64,000 bases of DNA from Bacteroidota bacterium (lineage in GTDB: Bacteria > Bacteroidota > Bacteroidia > UKL13-3): NCBI GenBank assembly GCA_030680835.1, contig JAUXUD010000047.1, positions 57,608 to 121,607 of the forward strand. Direction: 5' to 3'. This document shows, in pieces, positions 53,026 through 59,420 of the stretch. A program made the position numbers and the translations under genes. Under the pieces are notes generated by a model. That model had not been told where the DNA came from, did not search any database, and was given only the letters and a program-made list of their open reading frames with translations. Each line of letters opens with the position of its first letter. Positions within the stretch are counted from its first letter, which is position 1.

Positions 53026-55095
53026 ATGATTAATAAAGAATTGCTTGATCCCAAAAGTATTGTGGTAGTTGGGGCGTCAAATGATACAGGAAAACCAGGC
53101 GGAAAAGTATTAAAAAATATTATCAGTAACAGTTATCAGGGAGCACTTTATGTAGTAAATCCAAATGATAAATTGGTTCAGGGAATACCCAGTCATGCTG
53201 CTTGCAAAGATTTACCGAATGTAGATCTGGCCCTGATAGCCGTTTCGGCAAAGTTTGTAGAAGAAGTTATTTCTACCTTGGCCAAACAAAAATCCTGTAA
53301 GGCTTTCATCATTTTCTCATCCGGTTTTGGCGAAATAGGCAATGAAGGCAAAGAGCTTGAAAAACGTTGCGTTGAAATTGTGAATTCGGTTGGAGGCACG
53401 CTGATTGGTCCGAATTGTATTGGTGTTATCACCCCTTTTTACAAGGGCGTTTTTGCCGGCCCTATTCCGGTTTATAATCCAAAAGGCTGCGAATGTGTTT
53501 CGGCCTCGGGTGCTACCCTGGTTTTTATTATGGAACAGGCATTAACCAGCGGACTTACTTTTTCAAATATATTTTCGGTTGGCAACAGTGCCCAAATGGG
53601 TATTGAAGATATACTTGAGTACTGGGATAAAACCTATGATCCGGAAACCAGCTCTTCTATAAAACTATTGTATATGGAAGAAATCAGGAATCCGCAGAAG
53701 TTTTTAAAACATGCACGCTCACTTGTTATCAAAGGATGCCGGATTGCTGCCATCAAATCAGGTTCAACCGATGATGGTTCCCGGGCTGTTTCTTCGCATA
53801 CAGGCTCGCTTGCAGGTTCAGATATGGCCGTAAGCGCACTGTTTCGCAAAGCGGGTGTGGTAAGGTGTTACAGCAGAATTGAATTGGTGTATGTGGCTGC
53901 TATTTTTACCCATAAGCGACTGAAGGGAAAAAGAATTGCTATTATCACGCATGCCGGTGGACCGGGTGTGATGTTAACCGATATTTTAACCAAGGGCGGA
54001 ATGCAGGTACCTAAAATTGAAGGCCCCAAAGCAACGGAACTTTTATCAAAATTATTTCATGGCTCATCCGTTTCAAATCCCATCGATTTTTTAGCAACCG
54101 GTACTGCTGAACAATTGGGTACCATATTGGATTTTGTGGACAGTGAACTGGATGATATTGATGGCTCAGTAGTGGTATTTGGAACTACCGGAATGTGGAG
54201 CGTAAACAATGTTTATGAAATGCTGCATGAGAAAATGAACACCTGCAAAAAGCCCATCTTTCCGATACTTCCGTCTGTTATACAAGCTGCCGATGAGGTG
54301 AGCCATTTTCAGGCGCACGGGCGCGTTAACTTTAAGGATGAAGTAAGTTTTGGTTATGTACTTTCGCGCGTTTACCGAACAGCTAAGCCTTACCATACAA
54401 ATGCATTGGCAGAAGTAGATTTGGGTTCAATAAGAAGCACCATAGAAAATGCTACCGATGGTTATTTGACGCATGAACAAATTGAAAAATTATTTAAGGC
54501 TTCAAACATTCCCATAGCACCCCAACGGGTTGCAAGCCATCCGGATCAGGCTATAAAATTTGCCATTGAACTGGGTTTTCCGCTGGTAATGAAAGTAATT
54601 GGTCCCTTGCATAAATCGGATGTGGGAGGAGTTAAGCTGAATGTACAAAACCTTGAAAATGTTAATGAAAATTACAAGTTGCTGATGCAAATAGAAGGAG
54701 CAAACGGAGTATTGTTTCAAAAAATGATATCCGGCATTGAGGTATTTATAGGTGCAAAAAAAGAAGCTGGATTCGGACATTTGATATTGTGTGGTTTGGG
54801 TGGAATTTTTGTTGAAATATTTAAAGATATTTCGGCAGGGTTAATTCCCTTAAGTGAAGAAGAATGCCTCACCATGATCAGGCGTTTAAAATCTTATAAA
54901 ATCATTCAGGGTGCAAGAGGAAAAGAAGGAATTGATGAACAATTGATTGTTCAAACGCTGCTCCGCTTGTCGGCTCTGTTACAAGCTGCTCCAGAAATTG
55001 AAGAGATGGATATCAATCCATTAATGGGGAATTCCAAATCCCTTATTGCAGTGGATGTACGGATTCGAATTAACGGGAAAAATGCTGTTATTTAA
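53026..55095 (+). CDS. ADP-forming acyl/acetyl-CoA synthetase (fused alpha-beta)
   Basis: 689 aa from ATG at 53026 (the frame begins at TTG 53002). The CoA-binding Rossmann half opens KSIVVVGASNDTGKPGG, and the catalytic His lies in SSHTGSLAGSD. The C-terminal ATP-grasp half has FPLVMKVIGPLHKSDVGGV, and GASGVIL-like GANGVLFQKM. The enzyme makes ATP or GTP from acetyl-CoA and ADP, or the reverse. A TATAAATTG element lies 20 bp upstream of the chosen start. Confidence 0.9.
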   Translation: MINKELLDPKSIVVVGASNDTGKPGGKVLKNIISNSYQGALYVVNPNDKLVQGIPSHAACKDLPNVDLALIAVSAKFVEEVISTLAKQKSCKAFIIFSSGFGEIGNEGKELEKRCVEIVNSVGGTLIGPNCIGVITPFYKGVFAGPIPVYNPKGCECVSASGATLVFIMEQALTSGLTFSNIFSVGNSAQMGIEDILEYWDKTYDPETSSSIKLLYMEEIRNPQKFLKHARSLVIKGCRIAAIKSGSTDDGSRAVSSHTGSLAGSDMAVSALFRKAGVVRCYSRIELVYVAAIFTHKRLKGKRIAIITHAGGPGVMLTDILTKGGMQVPKIEGPKATELLSKLFHGSSVSNPIDFLATGTAEQLGTILDFVDSELDDIDGSVVVFGTTGMWSVNNVYEMLHEKMNTCKKPIFPILPSVIQAADEVSHFQAHGRVNFKDEVSFGYVLSRVYRTAKPYHTNALAEVDLGSIRSTIENATDGYLTHEQIEKLFKASNIPIAPQRVASHPDQAIKFAIELGFPLVMKVIGPLHKSDVGGVKLNVQNLENVNENYKLLMQIEGANGVLFQKMISGIEVFIGAKKEAGFGHLILCGLGGIFVEIFKDISAGLIPLSEEECLTMIRRLKSYKIIQGARGKEGIDEQLIVQTLLRLSALLQAAPEIEEMDINPLMGNSKSLIAVDVRIRINGKNAVI

Positions 55096-55157
55096 AAGCA
55101 TTTGAATCCTGTTACATAGTCGTTTCAAGCATTTTCAAAAAAGCATATTTGAAGTAA

Positions 55158-55165
55158 TATTTTTG
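55158..55165 (+). promoter_or_regulatory. -7 element TATTTTTG of rarA
   Basis: Exact TAnnTTTG, 51 bases before the ATG. No TTTG at the expected spacing. Confidence 0.45.
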
Positions 55166-55216
55166 CATTACCTTTATCAAAAATAAGGGTTCAATTCAAC
55201 TTACTTTAACAAGCAT

Positions 55217-56488
55217 ATGAGTATTCAACAAAAGCCATTGGCAGAAAGGGTCCGTCCGCAAAAACTGAGCGAAATGGTAGGGCAGCAACATTTGGTTGGA
55301 CCCGGTGCCCCGCTGGCAAAAGCCATTCAAAACAAAAATATTCCCAGCATTATTTTATGGGGTCCGCCCGGAGTTGGAAAAACAACTTTAGCAAAAATTA
55401 TTGGTTATGAGCTGGGATTGCATTTTTACTATTTAAGTGCCATCAATGCAGGGGTGGCAGAAGTAAGAAAAGTGATTGATGCAGCCAAAAAATTGGGCAA
55501 GGTTTTATTGTTTCTTGATGAAATTCATCGCTTCAATAAAAGCCAGCAGGATGCCTTACTGGGAGCAGTTGAAAACGGCACCATTGTACTGATTGGGGCT
55601 ACCACCGAAAATCCAAGTTTTGAAGTAAACAACGCTTTATTAAGCCGTTCGCAGGTATATATTTTAAATGAATTAAGCAAGGATGAACTGCGTGGGTTAT
55701 TGGATCAGGCCATTGAAAAAGACGAATGGTTACAAAAAAGAAAAATTGTAATTGAAGAAATTGATGTCTTGTTTTTATACAGCGAAGGCGATGGAAGAAA
55801 ATTACTGAATTACCTGGAATTAATCGTCAATCAATTTCCGCCTGAAGAAACTATTCACATCAATAATAAATTGGTAGCCGAAATTCTTCAGAGCAAAACT
55901 ACCGTATATGATAAAGGGGGTGAAGAACATTATAATGTAATATCGGCTTTTATAAAATCCATCAGGGGCAGCGACCCGAATGCTGCGGTTTACTGGCTGG
56001 CCAGAATGCTGGCAGGCGGCGAACAAATTGAATTTATTGCCAGAAGAATGCTCATACTGGCCAGTGAAGATATTGGCAATGCAAATCCCAATGCCCTGTT
56101 AATGGCAACCAATTGCTTTGAAGCCATCAGGATGATAGGCATGCCCGAAAGCCGGATTATTTTATCACAATGTGCGGTTTACCTGGCCACTTCGGTTAAA
56201 AGCAATGCCTCCTATATGGCCATCGAAGAAGCTATGGCAATGGTGCAAAAAACAGGTAACCTGCCCATTCCCCTTCATTTAAGAAATGCACCCACCAAAC
56301 TCATGAAAGAGCTTAAATATGGCAAGGAATATGCGTATGCACATAGCTATGAAAACAATTTTGTAGAATTAGAATACCTGCCCGAAAATATAAAAGGCAT
56401 GAAATTTTTTGATCCGGGAAACAATCCCAGAGAGAACGAACAAAGACAATTTTTGAAATTGCGGTGGAAACAGAAGTACGGGTATTGA
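55217..56488 (+). CDS. rarA: Replication-associated recombination protein A (AAA+ ATPase)
   Basis: 423 aa with Walker A GPPGVGKTT (about residues 50-58), Walker B LLFLDEIHRFNKSQQDALL, sensor 1 GATTENPSF and the MgsA/RarA C-terminal tetramerisation part (GSDPNAAVYWLARML, ASEDIGNANP). It acts at stalled forks and ssDNA gaps. The final codon pair runs directly into a heptamer array. Confidence 0.95.
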   Translation: MSIQQKPLAERVRPQKLSEMVGQQHLVGPGAPLAKAIQNKNIPSIILWGPPGVGKTTLAKIIGYELGLHFYYLSAINAGVAEVRKVIDAAKKLGKVLLFLDEIHRFNKSQQDALLGAVENGTIVLIGATTENPSFEVNNALLSRSQVYILNELSKDELRGLLDQAIEKDEWLQKRKIVIEEIDVLFLYSEGDGRKLLNYLELIVNQFPPEETIHINNKLVAEILQSKTTVYDKGGEEHYNVISAFIKSIRGSDPNAAVYWLARMLAGGEQIEFIARRMLILASEDIGNANPNALLMATNCFEAIRMIGMPESRIILSQCAVYLATSVKSNASYMAIEEAMAMVQKTGNLPIPLHLRNAPTKLMKELKYGKEYAYAHSYENNFVELEYLPENIKGMKFFDPGNNPRENEQRQFLKLRWKQKYGY

Positions 56489-56525
56489 TGTACGATGTAC
56501 AATGTACGATGTACGATATAAAATG
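56484..56525 (+). repeat. Six-unit heptamer array overlapping the rarA stop
   Basis: ATTGATG, TACGATG, TACAATG, TACGATG, TACGATA, TAAAATG: six 7-mers (42 bp). The first unit contains the rarA stop TGA (56486-56488). Same family as after sdhB and the S41 peptidase. Confidence 0.8.
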
Positions 56526-56603
56526 TACCCTATTCAATTTTGCTTTAAAATAAAAAATTGAATTTGCTGATTCCTGACCGATATTTGCGGATTATTAAAA
56601 AAT

Positions 56604-56930
56604 ATGAATTTAAAAAGCGCATTGGGTCAGTTTAGGGTGGTTGCTATTGCAGAAGGTATTTCGTTTTTGGTATTGCTATTTATTGCCATGCCATTAAAAT
56701 ATGTGGCAGGTATGCCTTTATATGTAAAATATACCGGATGGCTACACGGTTTATTATTTATTTCTTACCTGATTTTATTAATAAAAGTACAGTCTGAACA
56801 CAACTGGAGTCTGAAAAAATCTATCTGGGCTTTTATAGCATCTCTATTACCTTTTGGAACGTTTGTCTTAGATAAGCAGATTGCCAAAGAGGTGGTACTG
56901 GTTGAAAAAACGGTAAGTAGTAATCAGTAA
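56604..56930 (+). CDS. DUF3817 small membrane protein
   Basis: 108 aa with three predicted helices. The N-terminal FRVVAIAEGISFLVLLFIAMPLKY and middle YTGWLHGLLFISYLI are the DUF3817 signature. Function unknown; common in Bacteroidota. A TATTTGCGG sequence near 56582 may be its promoter (one mismatch). The stop precedes a strong hairpin array. Confidence 0.88.
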   Translation: MNLKSALGQFRVVAIAEGISFLVLLFIAMPLKYVAGMPLYVKYTGWLHGLLFISYLILLIKVQSEHNWSLKKSIWAFIASLLPFGTFVLDKQIAKEVVLVEKTVSSNQ

Positions 56931-56937
56931 ATTGAAA

Positions 56938-57014
56938 CGAGATATCGAGATACGAGAAACGAGACCAAAATAAAATATATTTTCTTGTCTCGTTTCTCGT
57001 ATCTCGATATCTCG
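56938..57014. repeat. 27-bp perfect inverted repeat of 7-8-mer units after DUF3817
   Basis: The arms at 56938-56964 and 56988-57014 are perfectly complementary over 27 bases around a 23-base AT-rich loop. Each arm is built of GAGATAT/C, GAGATAC and GAGAAAC-like units. It begins 8 bases after the DUF3817 stop and separates it from the convergent regulator gene, so it may act as a two-way transcript end. Confidence 0.9.
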
Positions 57015-57042
57015 CCTCTAAATTTTATAAATCTTATCAATC

Positions 57043-57393
57043 CTACTTATTCAATTTTTCCTTCAGCATTTGAATCACTTCCTTTTGCAACTCAACCAGC
57101 TCTTTAAGTGTTTTTATTTCTTCAGTTAACTTGTTGTTTTCATTTTTCAAATGTATTCCAATCGCACTATTCTCCATGGCAGCAGGCATAGGCTCATGCG
57201 CTTTATGCACCTGGAATTCCCCGATTTCTACGCCCAAAGCTGTACATATATCAGAAAGTGTATAGCTGTTAACCTTACCTTTTTGTTCAATAGATGAAAT
57301 TAAGGGGCGTGTTTTGCCTATCATATCAGCGAGTTCCTGCTGCGTATAGCCTTTGGTGATACGGGCAATTTTAATTTTTTTACCGAGATGCAT
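57043..57393 (-). CDS. XRE-family transcriptional regulator with coiled-coil tail
   Basis: 116 aa. A HTH_3 domain occupies residues about 5-60 (KIARITKGYTQQELADMIG, then ISSIEQKGKV). After a linker a leucine-zipper-like helix follows (EEIKTLKELVELQKEVIQML), probably for dimerization. It is divergent from a nuclease-like ORF across a 120-bp gap that holds a TGATAGT...ACTATCA inverted repeat, a candidate operator. Confidence 0.88.
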   Translation of the reverse strand: MHLGKKIKIARITKGYTQQELADMIGKTRPLISSIEQKGKVNSYTLSDICTALGVEIGEFQVHKAHEPMPAAMENSAIGIHLKNENNKLTEEIKTLKELVELQKEVIQMLKEKLNK

Positions 57394-57428
57394 GTATGCG
57401 CAATCTCAATATTAAATAATTGTCTAAA

Positions 57429-57467
57429 TGATAGTTTTTAATATTAATTTTAATACTTTTACTATCA
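57429..57467. promoter_or_regulatory. Candidate operator TGATAGT-N25-ACTATCA
   Basis: Seven-bp perfect inverted halves at 57429-57435 and 57461-57467 in the divergent gap between the XRE gene and the 180-aa ORF. AT-rich repeats lie between them. A dimeric regulator could bind here. Confidence 0.35.
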
Positions 57468-57513
57468 AAAGCACCTGATTACTTAAAAATACAATAACAG
57501 AAAACATTTTGAT

Positions 57514-58056
57514 ATGAATTCCTTTTCAAAAGAAAATGAGTTAAAAGAACTTTTCTACAAAAAGTTTAAAATAAAAAATTTAGCCATGCAAAAGCTGCCA
57601 CTTATAAAGTACAAGGTAGAAACAGCTATAGATTTCCAGATTGAATTTGATGGAAAAACATATTTATTTGAAGTGGACACCTATAACACCGCCAAGGTAT
57701 TATTCGGTCAGTATCTGTTGCTCAATAATTTTATTATTGATCCCGAAAAATATATTTATGTTCCTGTTCATTATAATAGCAAATTTAATATCATACATAG
57801 TTTTAACCATCTTGATTATGCATCTAAAAAACTGGGGTGTAAAATTCCATTCATCATATTTGATCAGGATTCGATAAAAAGAATCATTAAAAAATCCAAA
57901 ACCATAGCTGATTTTTTTGAGCTGCTTCATGCACACAACACATTGGAAACGGTTAAACAAAACGCAGAGACTAAAATAAAACACCGACTCCGGAAAAGAA
58001 AAATTTCGATAAAAACTTTTAAAGATTATTTACCAAATTCTCTCACAAAAGAATAA
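57514..58056 (+). CDS. Hypothetical protein with possible PD-(D/E)XK nuclease fold
   Basis: 180 aa, lysine-rich. The segment IDFQIEFDGKTYLFEVDT (about residues 38-55) resembles the beta-hairpin of PD-(D/E)XK nucleases (AIDF, then xEVxT), although the usual Lys is replaced: the end reads FEVDT. Helices with basic residues close the protein (KHRLRKRKISIKTF). The divergent XRE gene makes a regulator-plus-effector pair possible. No family recognised. The end overlaps the convergent START gene by 31 bp. Confidence 0.55.
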   Translation: MNSFSKENELKELFYKKFKIKNLAMQKLPLIKYKVETAIDFQIEFDGKTYLFEVDTYNTAKVLFGQYLLLNNFIIDPEKYIYVPVHYNSKFNIIHSFNHLDYASKKLGCKIPFIIFDQDSIKRIIKKSKTIADFFELLHAHNTLETVKQNAETKIKHRLRKRKISIKTFKDYLPNSLTKE

Positions 58057-58703
58057 TTTGCTTTTTTGTATTTGGGATTTTGAACCCTGTTCTTAAACAA
58101 AACCATGCTTTCAAATGGACCATCGGTTACAAATACATTCAAAAGCCAAACGGGCACATCACCACCGGGATCAACACTTAAAATATATTCAGCCTGTATG
58201 AGGTTAGGCCCAATGGGGTTTAATATCCAGAGTGTATTTGATTTGGGCAAACGCAAAAAACCCTCTCTTTTAGGAAGGTAATCAGGTATGCCCGTCGAAT
58301 TAATTCTCAACTCCATGGATTTATCATTCTGAGTAATGATAACCCTGGAAACCATATCCCGGTCTTCAACGGGCCAGGGCGTGTCGGTAATATGATAATA
58401 ATACATATCCGAATCCCCTGCCGATTTTAACAATTTGGCATGCACGCATTTATAAATCCATAAGGGATAGTTATCAAAATCCCTGATTACCGCCACCACC
58501 GATGATAGCGAAGCATTTAACTGCAGAATGGCTCTCACTTCTTTTACCGGTGAGCCGACAGCACTCCGGGTATAGATTTTAATTCCTTTTTCCTCTTTTT
58601 GCAATTCCCAAACTCCGTTCTCCTGGGCAAATAATTCACATCCAAAAACACTTTGACCCATCAAAAAAATAAACAGAAAACAAGTTTTAAAAGAGTGAAA
58701 CAT
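58026..58703 (-). CDS. START/SRPBCC-domain secreted protein
   Basis: 225 aa with a signal peptide (ending GCELFAQ) and a START domain: GIKIYTRSAVGSPVKEVRAI, then DFDNYPLWIYKCVHA, YHITDTPWPVEDRDMVS and VDPGGDVPVWLLN. Proteins of this fold bind lipids or hydrophobic ligands. It may act in the periplasm. Convergent 31-bp overlap with the 180-aa ORF. Confidence 0.88.
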   Translation of the reverse strand: MFHSFKTCFLFIFLMGQSVFGCELFAQENGVWELQKEEKGIKIYTRSAVGSPVKEVRAILQLNASLSSVVAVIRDFDNYPLWIYKCVHAKLLKSAGDSDMYYYHITDTPWPVEDRDMVSRVIITQNDKSMELRINSTGIPDYLPKREGFLRLPKSNTLWILNPIGPNLIQAEYILSVDPGGDVPVWLLNVFVTDGPFESMVLFKNRVQNPKYKKANYSFVREFGK

Positions 58704-58730
58704 TTCACTAGTATAGCCATTTTAATTGTA

Positions 58731-58766
58731 AAAAAAAAGCCCCACCAGAGAAACTGATGAGGCTTT
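58731..58766 (-). terminator. Intrinsic terminator of efp
   Basis: On the minus strand AAAGCCTCATCAG and CTGGTGGGGCTTT pair with two mismatches around a 5-base loop, followed by a run of T. It lies 15 bp after the efp stop. Confidence 0.75.
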
Positions 58767-58780
58767 GAATATTAGCTTTC

Positions 58781-59341
58781 TTATTTTACACGTTCTACAT
58801 AGTCGCCGGTACGGGTGTCTACTTTTACTTTATCGCCTTCATAAACAAACAGGGGAACCATAACTTCGGCACCGTTATCCAGGGTGGCGGGTTTAAGGGT
58901 ATTGGTGGCCGTATCACCCTTTACACCGGGTTCGGTATAGGCAATGGTTAATGTTACAAAAGTGGGTGCCTCTGCACTTAATGCGGTGTCTCCATCAAAT
59001 GACACCTTTACAATCATTTCCTCTTTTAAAAATTTAAGGGCTGAACCAATCAGCACTTCATCAATATAAATCTGGTCGTAAGTTACCGGATCCATCAATA
59101 CCAGATTCTTGCCTTCTTTGTACAGATATTGCATCTCTTTAAACTCTACACGTATCATTTCTACACTTTCTCCTGCTCTGAAACGGTGCTCTAACTGCTT
59201 GCCACTTTTAACGTTACGTAAAATAACCTGGTAAAATGCGCGCAAATTCCCTGGTGTACGGTGCACATATTCCAAAACCTGAAACAACTCATTATTGAGC
59301 TTAATAAAACAACCTTTAAATAAATCTCCGGTATTTGCCAT
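58781..59341 (-). CDS. efp: Elongation factor P
   Basis: 186 aa with the three OB/KOW domains of EF-P. It helps ribosomes past polyproline runs. The beta3-beta4 tip reads TPGNLRAF: residue 32 (N) takes the place of the modified Lys34 of E. coli (KPGKGQ) or the Arg32 of rhamnosylated EF-P. The rest of the domain (FRAGESVEMI, DPVTYDQI) is standard. A TATTTTCG promoter lies 28 bp upstream. Confidence 0.96.
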   Translation of the reverse strand: MANTGDLFKGCFIKLNNELFQVLEYVHRTPGNLRAFYQVILRNVKSGKQLEHRFRAGESVEMIRVEFKEMQYLYKEGKNLVLMDPVTYDQIYIDEVLIGSALKFLKEEMIVKVSFDGDTALSAEAPTFVTLTIAYTEPGVKGDTATNTLKPATLDNGAEVMVPLFVYEGDKVKVDTRTGDYVERVK

Positions 59342-59368
59342 TTAATATTTCTTTTAAATTTAAGTCTG

Positions 59369-59376
59369 CGAAAATA
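59369..59376 (-). promoter_or_regulatory. -7 element TATTTTCG of efp
   Basis: TAnnTTCG match. The -33 area lies within the ccsA-end heptamer array, which has no TTTG at that spacing. Confidence 0.45.
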
Positions 59377-59378
59377 GT

Positions 59379-59420
59379 AATTAAGAATTAAGAATTTAGA
59401 ATTAAGAATTTAGAATTGTT
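59379..59420 (-). repeat. Six-unit heptamer array at the ccsA 3' end
   Basis: AATTAAG, AATTAAG, AATTTAG, AATTAAG, AATTTAG, AATTGTT (42 bp). The last unit runs into the ccsA stop codon (TTA at 59419-59421 on plus). It fills the gap between ccsA and the efp promoter. Confidence 0.85.

Noticed and set aside
56313..56537. 74-aa minus-strand frame with VHCTSYI peptides
   Set aside because: Again produced by the heptamer array at the rarA end plus antisense rarA sequence.
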